From Atriophallophorus winterbourni (lineage: Eukaryota; Platyhelminthes; Trematoda; Plagiorchiida; Microphallidae): a DNA stretch of 64,000 nucleotides. The notes below the pieces were generated by a model, which saw nothing but the letters and a program-made list of their open reading frames with translations, had not been told where the DNA came from and made no database searches. Below are positions 37,938-51,300 of this stretch, in pieces (the stretch's first letter is position 1; every line of letters starts with the position of its first letter). The position numbers and the translations under genes were made by a program. The DNA lies in contig JACCGJ010018159.1 of assembly GCA_013407085.1 (NCBI GenBank), positions 1 through 64,000 of the forward strand, read 5' to 3'.

Positions 37938-38236
37938 CGTTTGAAGCGCATGCGGATCTTGATCTTACTGTGTGATGGAAATGCGTGCAAATGAATATTT
38001 TGTTTCATGGTTATGGGTTTAACCCCATTAAACATGAATTTGTGCACATGTGATTGAACAGGTTGGTCGTACCAGCCTTATCCAACAGTGGCATACAAGC
38101 GCTCCTTGTTTACCATTCCTCCACTGTTTTAAGCGCATGCGGATCCTGATCTTACTGTCCCTACGTGTTGAGTGTAAACAGTACGAAACCCGTGGTGGGG
38201 TGTGAGTGAAATGCATGCAAATGAATATTTTGGTTC
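37938..38236 (+). repeat. F1 repeat pair; first unit has lost its ribozyme
   Basis: Two plus-oriented F1 units. In the first, GATCTTACTG (37961-37970) joins directly to TGTGATGGAAATGC, so about 43-46 nt that correspond to the hammerhead are missing. The second unit keeps a damaged ribozyme at about 38159-38202 (GTGTTGAG for CTGATGAG). Adding the missing length to the 187-bp spacing of the two GATCTTACTG blocks gives about 230 nt, in line with the unit length at two other loci. Confidence 0.75.
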
Positions 38237-38702
38237 AAAATCACGACGTTATTCATGGTTTATCGCTCAAACGCATTTGATTCATTAATTCAGTTTTCAG
38301 CACACATTCCCAGTGTTTTAACACCCGTTTCATGTCTGTATATCATTGAGTGTTAATTAATTACTGTCTACTAACATATCGAAGTTAGGCTTACAGTGTC
38401 CAAACCTAATGACATCCAACAGTTAGAAACCGGTATTGGTGAGCAACTGTATGGATGGCGAAAAGAACGCTAGATATTACGGAATTTATTGGAAACATCA
38501 TGAATACGATCACAAACAATTTCCACTACAGTGGTAACATTATATTTAATAATGCGGGAAAACGCTGTCCGAATTTGATTGGCTGAACATTAAAAGCCCG
38601 GCGTTTGTTTGCGTGAAAACAATTGCATCGAAACAGTCACAATACGCGAATGAAACCCGATTCAATCGTTCGAATCTGGATTAATTTTGGAACAAGATGA
38701 AC

Positions 38703-38710
38703 TATAAATA
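38703..38710 (+). promoter_or_regulatory. Possible TATA box of the RBMS-like gene
   Basis: TATAAATA lies about 290 bp upstream of the chosen start codon and about 60 bp upstream of a small upstream open frame. Position is plausible for a transcription start near 38735. No other core element is evident. Confidence 0.35.
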
Positions 38711-38762
38711 ACACTTGATGACTCTTCTGCACTACAAGACAGAAATACGCAATACAATAACA

Positions 38763-38822
38763 ATGAATTCCTACATGCGTACAAGTCAACACAACTTAGA
38801 AGTAGGTGATTGGACCGTTTGA
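38763..38822 (+). CDS. Candidate upstream open reading frame (19 codons)
   Basis: An ATG at 38763 opens 19 codons ending in TGA at 38820-38822, upstream of and out of frame with the RBMS-like start at 38993. If transcription begins near 38735 it would lie in the 5' leader and could lower main-frame initiation. A short ATG frame in AT-rich DNA may also be chance. Confidence 0.25.
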   Translation: MNSYMRTSQHNLEVGDWTV

Positions 38823-38992
38823 TATCCGCCCATCATTGCATGTCACACGTGCATTGCCACAGTAACACACCACCACTATTCGTTGGGAAGCTGACTATCA
38901 AATCGGTGCGTCTGCCAATCCCCGTATCATTCTCACGTCGAAACACTTGCTGGATAGTTTCGAAGTGGCGGTCATTATATTATTTTGTGAGC

Positions 38993-39367
38993 ATGGAAAA
39001 AATTTCAAACAATGAGGATATGTGTGCGGAACTATCCAAAATTAATTTGGAACAGCAAAACAAAATAAGCGAAACGCAAAAGTTGTGTTCATCCGTTGAC
39101 TCTGGCCGAAGTAGCATTAGTAGCAGTCAGAATAGCACTTCAGATGAGGTAAATTCGAAACATGGAAATCATGTGCCGGAACAAGAATCGAAAAATGGGA
39201 CTGGAAGTTCTCCAATCGCGGATATTGATCTTTATTCAGATGTCACACTGATACCGAAGACTGACACTTGTTTACATCCGCAATCAGTGAAATCGGGAAC
39301 GAAACAATTTAGTCAAAATGTTAAAGCCTCTAAATTGTCCAAGATTCGGAGCAAGAAATATCAAGCG
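38993..39367 (+). CDS. RBMS: RBMS-like exon 1
   Basis: 125 complete codons beginning MEKISNNEDM and ending KKYQA, followed by a consensus GTAAGT donor at 39368. Ser- and Asn-rich. The open frame continues upstream to a stop at 38807-38809 and contains another ATG at 38840, so a 51-residue longer N-terminus is possible. Confidence 0.7.
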
Positions 39368-42300
39368 GTAAGTTACATTCGCTGTTTGGGTTAACATCAA
39401 TTTTCCTATTATTAAATTGTACAATATCGCTTAGAAATTACTCTGTTGAGAATTATCATTTTTGTTTGGTTAGCGTAATGATAGAATGTTTTTTTCTATA
39501 CACTTCTGTATAACCAAACGATTTTTCATTTCATAATTCGTTTGAAATTATCATCTGAGTTGATGAAAATCCCATATGTGAAATTTTACAGTTTGTTTAC
39601 TTGACTAGAGAGTTCAGTTCTGACATATTCTACATTTTTCAATATTATGGAGAATAAAAATATTTTTCTGCTGTTCGAATTGTTTCGATTGAGAATAAGG
39701 TCACGGTTTTTGATGGCCTCCGTCAGTCAATATCGACCGTGAATGTCAATCTCAAACGCATAATTTTTTCATACTCCGCAGCTTTTAGAATGACAAAACA
39801 GTTGGTTGAGAAAGAGAGATTCTGTGAAACACATTAAAGTCGCCCAAACCATTGATGGTCCTATACCTCATATCTTTAAACTGCAGTGTCAAAAGGACTT
39901 GGTTTCAAATCATGTAGAGATTAAACGTTATTCTTTTAAAATCAATATGCTGCATGTTTGATCGGACCAAGTGCAAATCGATAATCGAATTTAAACATGA
40001 CCTTGCAACTGTTAATCATTACTAAACGTTCGAAATGTTTTGATTGCATCATTTAAATAGATACAAATGATTAAGCAATCTTATCAACGGTAATCTTTTG
40101 CCCCCAAGTGACGCATTACAGCCAATTTAAAAGTTGTTTATTCGAAACTTTTGCTGAATCGTCAATTCACACTGGGGAATTGACTTGAAATGAAATGAAA
40201 TTCAATTCGCTGCTTGATTACGAAATTAATCAAGCATTTTTATGCGTTTCCACCGGTTCGAAAGATTGTACACAACAAAATTTAAGGCAAGAGGTTGATA
40301 AGCATTAATGTACGCATTTTGGAAATCGCATTGCTAAAGAAATAATCTACACTTGTCGTATTCAATCACTGAACAGCAAAACGGATATCGCTGTCATTTT
40401 TGTGTTACAAAATTAGCATCATCTCTTGAACAACATCAATTTTCGATATGGTCTGAATGATACCAATAACCAAAATGATACAGCTACATGTATTAATACT
40501 AAACTAGAAGTGACAGAATTTTCAGTAGTCTTGTGCAACGTTATTTACTTCTCCTTTATGAATTATTGGCATCGAAAATATTGTATGGTCTTGTAATAAT
40601 GCATGCACGTGACTAGAATAAATTCCTTGAACACGAGCGATTTAATGTATCGTGAATGTATCATACGAAGCTCTAACATTTCAAAATCAGTTTCCTACTG
40701 TTGGTCATCATTGTTAGTAGACGACTGTCTATATTTCATTGAGGTTTGTAGCATCCTACATGCTGTACTCAAAGGAAGAATTTGAAACTATGGTTAATTT
40801 AGGTTACAACGATCAAACATGACGGACTGAAAGTTGTGTGCAATCGGTTAGTGCAGTTTTTGGTAACGTTTCTCTTCTGACTCAGAAGCTTCGTCAGACC
40901 AATGGTGTTTGCGGGACAGGGAACATGGCTAAGTAGTAGTCAACACACAACCACCGATTTGGCCTTACCGCTAAACAACCTATAGTAAGTCTACGGTGTG
41001 TCACGTCACGTGGTGTGTATGCACATCATTCTAACACAAGTGAACACGGTTAAGGTCAGTTTGCACTGAGGCCCACATGCGTAAAATTACATAACTAATA
41101 GGGTTAAGGCTGAACGACTGTTGAAGGAAAATAAAAACAATTTAACTATTAGGCTATAACCGACTGCACACAAATTTGTTTCCATTGTGTTTACAGGAAA
41201 GGTCCCATACATATTCCATTCAATTAATCAAACACAACGTTCTTTCCAGCGTTTCAGAAGACCGACATAATATGTAGCTCACATACACTCCATACTGATT
41301 ACTTTCTGTTTATTTTCAACGAATGGATATTAAAGGTTCAGCTTTAGTTATCTTCAAAATAATTGAATCGATATACTCAAAGTTTTCATAATGAAATTGT
41401 TACATTTTATGAAAACAAAATTTTATATTTTTTTGAAATAACTGCAAAATAAACCTCTTTTATTGTGCTAACATTCATTTCGCAAAACTAGTTGCATGTC
41501 ATTTAGTTTATTCTATTTACGTTCGCAATTCAATTTCGTTTCAATGCGAAAATAAGTATTAATTGCGCACACTCTCTATGGATTGAAATCAAGAAATATA
41601 AGTACACTTGAAAGATAATAAATTTGTCTGTAACCGGTTAAAGCAGTTTTGGTATCGTTTTACTTCTCGCACAGTAGCTACGTCAGGCTAATGGTGACAC
41701 TTAGGATCAAGGATCGAGGAACATGATTATTATATAAGCAAAAGGAACGGTTAACAATGTGTACACCGATATCGCCAGCAATTGCTAATATGTTCATGGA
41801 GCAATTAGAAAGCTGGTTTCTTATAAATTAAGGGATTCAGTCAACGTTACGGTGGTGCCACGTCGACGGCACGTTTTTCATCATAAAGGGGGAAATTTAG
41901 AACATGTCTTCATCAAGTGGAATGGCCTAGACCCCATGATATCACTCACAAATAAAGCCAAAGCTTCCACAGTCACCCTCCCAGTTTCGGACCATTATAT
42001 GAAAGGATAAAACCTTCCGTTTATTGAAAATCCATCAAAAGCTGTCTTAAGATAAGCATAAGGTATACACATATGTAGCGATGAAAATGAACGAAAACAG
42101 CTTCATCATGTAGCTACCTATCGCCTATTACACCAATATTATCCTAATCGTCTTGTGAAAAAGGATATTGATGAGGTTAAAATAACCATCCGCGATATAA
42201 GAAAGGAAGTAGAAGATAAGGTTTGTATACCGTATGGTAAAGACACATCAGAAGCAATCAGTTGCATCTTGGACCAGGCGTTCATATTGTGACGTAAAGG

Positions 42301-45300
42301 AAAGGGACAACTATCCGATTGACCCTAGAGATTCTTAAAGATAAGACACCATTATCAAGCATCACAAATAGCAAATACAAAAGCCAATGAAACAGTTGCC
42401 CTGATGTTTACATTGGATAGACTTCCAAAGAACTTCACACCAAAATCAATGAACATCGAAGCATGTCGTACGGCAGGCTCGAGATGCCCCCCCAATGAAT
42501 TGTGACTTACCTTTGCGGAGCACATTTTGTATACAGTCCACAAGGTCGATCTAGACAAATTAGAACTGTTCAGATGCAGGATTAAACCGTATGGCGAACG
42601 CCTATATACATTGGCGGTCGAAATTGTTATCGCAGGCTGACTGGCAGACTTGAAGTTAGCTGGGGCAGAAATCTCCACAATCTGGCGCTCAACACTGATG
42701 CGAACGTAAATAGTCAGTTTGATATTTCTTTCCTTTCAACAATTGTTTAATCTTAATTTCATTAGTTATGTACTTTTACGCAAGGTGGCTACAGTGTCAA
42801 CTGACCTTGACCGTGTTTACTTGTGTTAGTTTGATGTACATAGCCACAATATTAGACAAATTGACCACTGATCCTGGTCTAGCCTACGTGACTTGATACC
42901 CCGTAGGCTGTTTACGTTAATGCAGAAACGGAGGTGGTGGGTTACCTGCTAATTAATCATGTTCCTTTGTCTCAATTATCACATTTTGTCTGACGGTGCT
43001 TCTGTGGCAGAATCAATACACGATCGGTCCAAAAATATTTAAACCAATAAACTAGCCACAATACTAAAATGTTATCCATTCGGCGATTGACTCAGCTGCA
43101 TTAACTATGAATCGAATTTGGCATTCGATGAATTGGAAATTAAATTTCGAACCACTGTGAACGAACATACAAAACTCCATTAAAATTTCAATTGCCCCTT
43201 CATTCCATGTCTAATTTTTCGTTAATATGCACGTACCCCGAGACAAAACTGAAAGTAGTTCCATGTTCAAATCGACACTTTTTAAATCGAACCAGACAAA
43301 TTTGAAAGACGTACAAGTTAAAATTTATTAAATCCTATAATCAAAATTAAACCGTTTTTGCATCGATAATTAAACAATTCTTTCTTATTGCAAACGGTAA
43401 TCATAGTGCATTCTATTTATTCTTCGTGGAGATGGGCAAAAATAATTGTTGCATTCAAAATCACTAATTACATGTTTGGATATTTTGGATTTCATTGATT
43501 GCTTTTGAATTTTACCGAATTTCGCATATCGATAATTGTTTTCGATATCGATTTAGTTTTATTAATTCTAATTGATATTTCATGAAACATGTGCTAAAAA
43601 TCTTTGAACAAATTTCAAAAGTTGTGCTGTTTAACAAATTAAACACTGATTTGAAATAATAAGCTGATTTCAATTAGAGTTTTCATGTATTATTCCGAAA
43701 TTACGTGAATCAAATAGAAAAAAAATTTTGGCAATTAGAAAATTGCTGAGCACATATAATTAGCGTGATTGGCCGAACTTATTTGATGAGTTAAAACCCG
43801 AAACTCAAAAATTAAAATTAAAATTCTTTTGAGAGATTTTGTTGTTCTCTCCGTGTTTGCCAAGCTGGAAAAGACCCACAATACATGAGTGATTTCACTC
43901 GCATTTGGGCTTTTCAAACCGTCGTTTGTACTGCATATAATAGTCATATGTGGTCATTCTAAGTTGCGTATTGCACAGAGTGCAGAATTTCTGTGCTGTG
44001 CGGCTCAACATAGTGTAAATTGATGGCCAACGGTAGTGAGCTGCATTGCGAGTACACAGATGGAGGTCCTCAATACCATTTTTCCCTGGTTTTTTCTTTT
44101 CTTTTTATTCTCATATCTGTCTAGGTTTCGGCAAACCTGACAGATATCTTAGCCCACGTGCAGTCTCTGACTGTCGGCACTGCATGGATCAGGCTGGTGC
44201 TTTCATCAATAGAGGAGAATATACGTAGCTCAGGATGAGGATGTTGTTCAAATGGTGTTCGCCGAGCTTGTGTAGTTGTTGTAGGACGTTTCGTCATCAG
44301 GCTAGATGACATCATCAGCAAAACTTCTTTCGAAGTGACTTGAAGTTGGTATTCATTGATTTTTATAAGGTCCGTCTGTCCGTGCACCATCACTCCCGTT
44401 GGTTGGTGGAATTCATGTGTTGCATTCTTGTCCATCGAGTTTTCATTGGTCCATAGGTTGTAGCCAATTGAAGGTGTTGGTTGATTGATGTCGTTGTTGA
44501 GTGCCACGCCTCGATGAATTCTCGCGCTCGTCGGTTGTTTCTTTGGCTAAAATCTTCGTGTTATCCCAATCGAATTGGTGTCCGAATTGATCAACATGTA
44601 TTGAAATCAATGACCTTGGGTCGTGCCTTCGTACAGCTAACCGGTGTTCGTGTAGTCTTGTGCTTAGCTTGCGGCCGGTTTGTCCGACGTAGTTCTTCTC
44701 GCAATCTCTGCACGTAATCGTGTAGACAATATTCGATTGTTCTTCTTTTGCAACTTTGTCTTTTACATTGTTGAATTGATTGCGTAATGTTGACACAGGT
44801 TTGTGCGCGACATCTATTCCAAATGGCCGAAGGACCCGGGCTGCGATTTCTGATATATTCTGCACATACGGAAGAGCGCGTCTAACTCTGTTTTCGTCAT
44901 CGTGTCTTTGTTGGTTACGATTGAACTTGTTGCGTAGTACGAAACTTCTTGGGTATCCATTCTTCTGGAACACTTTGAACAGGTATTCTTCTTCTTGTCT
45001 TCTCAGTTCCGGCGTGCTGCAATGTGTTGCTGCTCTTTTGAATAGGGTTTTAACGCAGCTGCGTTTATGGCTGGTTGGATGTTTGCTGTGGAAGTTCAAG
45101 ATTTGATCCGTGTGCGTATTCTTCCTGTAAACGCTGGTCTCCAAATTTCCTTCGCTTGTTCGTCTTACTTTAACGTCCAGGAATGCCAGGCAGCTGTCAA
45201 CTTCAGTTTCTCGGGTAAATTGGATCCCCCTGAATACGCAGTTCAGTAGTCGATGCGATTCATCCAGTTCCGTTCTTTTCATAATCACAAATGTGTCGTC

Positions 45301-48300
45301 CACATAGCGGATCCACAACTTTGGCCGTATTATTGGTAGAGCGATCCGTTCCAAACGTTGCATGACTGCTTCGGCAATTAGGCTGGAAATTGGTGATCCC
45401 ATTGGTGTTCCTCGAATCTGCTCGTAGATTTTACCATTGAACTTGAAGTGTGTCTGCAGGCACAGCTCGATCAATTCCATCAAACTATCTCGTGTTAATC
45501 GATTTCCGTTGTGGTCAGTTCCTTTTTCGTCGAGCAACGCTGATACGATTTGCTTTGCGAGTGTTGATCGATTGATGTGAATAACGCCGTTACGTCGAAA
45601 GAAACCATCATTTCATCTTCATCGATCCTCACATTCTTCAATTTCTGGAGAAATTGTTCTGCAGAATTGACGGCGTNNNNNNNNNNNNNNNNNNNNATGA
45701 AAGCTATCTCATCAAATGTTTGGCTGAATTCACATTTTACATGTAAGTGTTACTGACTGCACAGAGAATAAAATTATTACCTATTACTTCGTTTTTCGCA
45801 TATCATTCGCTTTATTGAATAAAAAACTCCGAAGAAATTTTCGTTGCATCAATTATTTGGAAATTGTTGACAAAGTCTGCATTGCTACTTTCTGTTTGCC
45901 AATATATTGTTTATTCACTTTATTTGAAAATCGATTCAGGTTTTTATCCGATATGTGAATTAATGATCAAGTGAACTAAACATTTATTATGGTTACAAGC
46001 AAGTATAAGCTTGCACTCTGATGAGCTTATAAACGTCGCTTCTGGAATACTCCGTACCGAAATTATACCTTTTTGCAAAAATAATCGAAATGATCGAAAC
46101 CGATTTTTTACAATAAGAATAGTCATAAAATATTGCGCATTGTTTCAAATTCCAATAGCACTAATTTAATTTCGCAATTATTTTAGAGAAACATTTAGCC
46201 GTTATAACTACGTCATGACAGAATGAGCCAAATTTCAGACGATCTTACATAGGCAAGCATGTGGAGAAACCAATAGGTGGTCGCTGTTTTACAGTTCATT
46301 CCAGTACGCGACGTGATAGCTCTAAAAAATACGTATTTGTTGCACCAACGTTCCTACAAGTACGCCATAAATACTACTATTCAAAGTGTTTTGTTTATTT
46401 AAGGATTACATTCGACGAAATTTGAACTGCGAAACTGTCCGGGGTTATTTTTTCGAAATATTGCACAAAAATTGCATTCTCAATTGTTAATACAGAATCT
46501 TTAAAATAGAATTTTGTTTCGCATTATTTAAAATATATAAACCACGACAAATTAAAATTTCTAGGTTGTCTCACAATGTCGATTCGTGCTGTTTGTAATT
46601 AACCATAGAAAAATAAGAGGTCGGGATCAGTGTGCCTTAAAAAGCAGGGACATTGTACAAAAAGCTGGATTTTCTGAGCCAACATATAAAATGGCAAATA
46701 CCACCAACTTGTTTATTCAAGCGAAAGTTATATGCCCTAATGATTTTAATATCAGCATACTTCGTCCGGTATCGACCATGTATTTACAGGACGAGCACTT
46801 GATTACATCATGATCCGCAGAGTTCCCCGTAAATAAACAGTCTTATTCGGAAGTAACAATCTCACTTGCAGCGCTCACAGCGGAGAGCAGTATGCAGCAG
46901 ATCAGCGGTATTTGCTCACTTTCGGTGGACGTTCGTTCAGCAGGCGAAAGTAATATCTTCTCCTTCCGAGCTTGCTGTTGACGCTACACACGGCGCATCG
47001 ATATTGAGCGGTCAAGAGCTAGTTTTTCTCAGAACTTAGTTCTGTGTCATGAGCTTGCAAATCTCTAATGTAAACGTATTTGTAACGAACGTTCATACGA
47101 TTCAGAGGTTAATTTCCTTATGTTAACTATTAATAAGTTAGTATTTTTGAACACAAGGGTGTTTTATTCTGTAAACTTTACCAAGCTAGCGTAGGCGCTT
47201 TCGTAGTAGAGTGTCCATGATCTGTAGAACAAAGTTAAAATGCAGTACTGTATCCTAGATAGGTTAAATAGCGAGGAATGCCCAGTAAATAGAAGCTTGA
47301 GTTCGAGTCTTGTGTGAGCGGTCCACTTCTCGCTGTCATACAGTGAACCGTTTAATAAGCGCGTGTTGCATACCAAAATTATTCTCTTTACGGTGAATGT
47401 GATATTAATCCATAGGTTCGAATGAAATAAGCGTATTATAAGTCTCTTTGTACACACAAACATCACGCCTGTTTTTATACTATTCTCTCATATCACATTT
47501 TAACAGTACGATCAGAATTAGCGTGCCATACAAATTTTTTTATAATCGATTCGCCAGTTCCCATCTTCTAATCAATCACTTGCAATATTTTCATGTCATG
47601 CGACCCCTAACACAATTTTGTAGAAAATTAAATTGTGTTATTCATTTTTGTTCACCAAAACCATATTAATATTTGAACCTAATTGAATTTCTGCACTTGA
47701 TAATTATTAACTTATTTTCTTACATTTCCAGGAGGTTAAAATTTCTGCTGAAAATGCCGAAATTATTTCTTTTTTTTCCAGGTTGTTCCTAACAAAAACA
47801 AACAAGGTTCCGGGCAAACTGATTCTGGGCAATCGATGTCACAAATTAAGAAAACAAATTCTGCTTGTGATTCAAAATGTAGTATAATTAGAAACAAAGA
47901 ATACCCGCAGAAAGTAATAAAAGAAAAGGAAACGGATATTGAGCCGCGCGGTTTAGAACTACATTGTGTGATAAAACATAATAGTTCTGCTCGAGAGGCA
48001 TCATTAGATTCAAAAAGGTAAGACTTCTGATATAATAGGATTGAACTTTAAAATGAAAATTTATTTACTTGGATTCTCAAAATAATCTATGGTGAATAAA
48101 TTAAAGTTTAAAATTTTGTGGATTCTTGTGATGATTAGACGAAGTGCGAAATTCTCATACATGCTACACATATGCAAAACTGTATAAAATATAGCAAAAT
48201 TATCTTCTCCTAAACCTCAACTACCAACGCCATTAAAGGGTTCAAAATGGTGAAAAGGTTTGATAGTGAATATTGAATATTGGATACGCTGTGCATTTTA

Positions 48301-51300
48301 AAATTTTTATGCAAAATTTTCTGTCCACAGTGGCTTTTATATCCATGACTATATCACTAGAACACTTGTTGGTCAAAACTAAAATCCAGTATATATGTCG
48401 GAGACATAGAAGAGCGCTTTAATTCAAAGCGTGATGCACACACTTCAAATAATTCGAGATTTAACATTTTAGCTGCTGATTTTCTTAAGTTGTGCAGATG
48501 ATTATGATGAAAAACCTGATATTATCATCAATGCTATGAGAATTAAACCATGAAAAGAGAAACGTGTGACGAAAATGATCGAGAATTTGTTGACCTCATT
48601 CGGACGATGTCGACCATGGTTGTACATCACGAACACATGATTTTTTCATGCTACAGAGCTGTTCTAATGCCTAAACATACCGATTCACGAAAAACAATCG
48701 CTCCCGAAGCGATTGCAGCGATATACAGTACTCGGTCAATCGACGTCAGTTGCACGCCGGCGGCGCGAATGGCGTTCAGCAGCCGAAGAGCTGTATCTGC
48801 TCCTCCCCATCTTCCAGACGACGCTTTACACAATAACTCCAAAGTGAGCGGTCAAGAGCAAGTTCTTCTCAGCTCGCTGGGTCAATGGCAAGAGCTTTCA
48901 TATCTTTTTTGCAAACGTCTTTGTACCGCAACTTCGGACTGCCCAATGGTCGACTTCCTAATTGCAACTCACCATAGTGTACATCTTTTGAAATACGAAA
49001 ATTTTCTGTTCTGTACACGTGATTAAGCGACGGTAGAGGGTGCATTCGTAGTAGGGCGAAGATGCTCTGTAGAACAGCATTTGAAAGCACTTCAGCATTA
49101 GTCAATTTGTCCATCCACAATATGTTCCAGATACGACGGATTATTCGTAGATGGAAAGCATTCAGCTTCCGTTCGTGTCTTGCGTGGATAGTCCAGGTTT
49201 CAATGACGTACAGTAAAGCATTTTATACGCACGCACTTTATGCAATCATTTCTGTCTTTATTGTCAGTATGTGGTCGCCTTATGCAGATGAGTTCACACG
49301 GGGCTTGATGATAGCTACTCCGTCTATTCGCTTATCAATCTCCGTGAATGGCCAGAGGTTATCCGCAATGGTTGATCCAATATATGTAAAATGATGTACT
49401 AGTTCAAGCTGACAGTTTCCAACAGTGATGAATGGAGGCGACACGTTCCCTTGACCAAGGACTTTGGTCCTTTTCATGCATGCCTAAGAAATACAGTACA
49501 CTAGCGACTGAGGGTGTACTTTGGAGTGAGGAATATTAGCTACATCGTCGGAAAATAGCAGATCACGGATTTGAGCATCTTTACCTTGGTTTGTGCTCTC
49601 AACCGTACATGCTAGTGACGTCTATCCTTGGTTTAATACAAAATTTGGAGCGGTAAAATCTCGTCTGGGGAACTTCAGTTTTTCACTGTGTTTTATAATG
49701 GTCTGGTGTGGACTACGCTTCTTATATAAGTGCGCCTAACTAAAATAAGATCAAGCTGATGCCAATGGTTAGAGCGATGAAGTTTCCATGAGATTTTTGG
49801 CTGTGATTTGTTTGTAAGAATGTTACTAACACAATGACTGAACTTTGTGCATATTTCTAAAAGGCGTTGTCCATTTTCATTGGTTTTACCGACTGCGAAC
49901 CATCCAAGACAGTTTTGCCGAGACTCGTAATCTGCACCAATTTTATCATTGAAATCACCCAATACCACTACACATTTTTTGGGTCACGTTTATTGTTGAC
50001 TGTATTTAGGCTATGATAAAAAGCGTCTTTTTCAGCTTCTAACGCAGAGAGCGTCGGTACATGAACGTTGACCAACGTAATGATACCATTAATGCAATTC
50101 AGACTTAGAGTTCGAATCCGTTCGCTCCCGCTGCTCCTTCGTTCTACTGCTTTTAGTAGGCTGTTTCTCACGGCAAACCCAACTCGATGCAGATGGGCTT
50201 TTCTGAGGCACTTTCTTTCCAAATATGTGTAATTTCTTTTTGTTAGCATACTAGTGTCTTGTAACCGGTTCTCTTACAGGACAGCCATGTCTACCTTCAG
50301 TCTTTTTAGCTCATTTTTAATCAAATCCGATTTTCTTATGAATCTGATAATCGAGACAACATCAGGAAGTTCTGTGAGCATGGACAGGACGTTCCATCTT
50401 CATGGTTTCGGACCAGACCTGTGATTGTTAGTAAATCGGTTCGTTGTTGCGAATTATGCAGTCTGCTTGTTGGTTGATTGCACTCGATGAGGATAGCAGA
50501 CCATGGCGAGACGGCACCTTATTGACTGTGTGGCGACAACTTTGAGGCGGGTGGTAGCCGTTTAATGAGACCTGAAAATCTCTCGCACCGTCGTAAGCAG
50601 CTCCAGGCGCGAGCTCTATACGAGTCAAGCCATAGAATTTAACCGGTATCTGCTGCTTCCCATGTTATTATCCTTTGAAGCGGAATGGAGTATCCTCTCC
50701 ACTGGTGCGTTGAAATGTATTCCAGTGCATTTCAATATAAAGAACTAGCTGTTGTTCATGCAGTAAGTGGTCCCTCTCTACGAGAACCACTGGAACCCAA
50801 ATAATATCTAGGCTGATACGTTTGGGCAACGATGCCGTCGCGGGCGTTGCTAGGACAAAAGTAAATACGAGTTTGTACTGAAAAACGGGACTTTGTCTCC
50901 GGAATTTTTTCTTCATTGTGTGTATCCACAAATCGTTTTAGGTTTGAGATAAGGGATTTTCTTCCCTCGGGTGAACCGCCTTCATGGAGTTACGAGGCCT
51001 ACCTTCACTAATCACATTGGGTTTGAGGCACCAGTCAGCCGCCTTCGTTCTTTCTCTGTCAGTAGGAGCCGGGTCAAGCAGGACCAAATAGCAAGGAACT
51101 GGAATTGTTTGTAATAGGCTCTATGAGATGCGCGCCATTGGAGCATTTTGGGAATTGGTAGCTCATCACCAAAATCTCTACGGCCGTGACAATCTTGGAA
51201 TCATTCATTTACGATATAAATTGTTTAAATGTAGCAACAACTTGGAATCTTACCGTTGATAAAAATCGAGTTTTGCCTAAATTTCCATCCCATGCATATA

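Larger units (their letters stand above)
40842..43030 (+). mobile_element. Penelope-like element B, decayed, with ~250-bp terminal inverted repeats
   Basis: Left end (about 40860-41110) and right end (about 42755-43020) are inverted copies. Matching blocks include ACACAAGTGAACACGGT, AAGGTCAGTT and GCGTAAAA.TACATAACTAAT. Each end carries a hammerhead remnant or motif. A third copy of the ribozyme block lies at about 41635-41700. Between them is a plus-strand reverse transcriptase remnant (see 41759). Paired termini and internal RT fit Penelope-like elements, whose ends are known to carry hammerheads. Confidence 0.75.

Noticed and set aside
44121..44507. 128-codon minus-strand frame as a separate gene
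   Set aside because: It overlaps the end of the Penelope-like coding region and its 3' flank; it has no independent homology or start context.
47732..47781. Alternative exon 2 acceptor (TTTCCAG ending at 47731)
   Set aside because: It would put exon 2 out of frame with exon 1; the acceptor ending at 47781 keeps phase.
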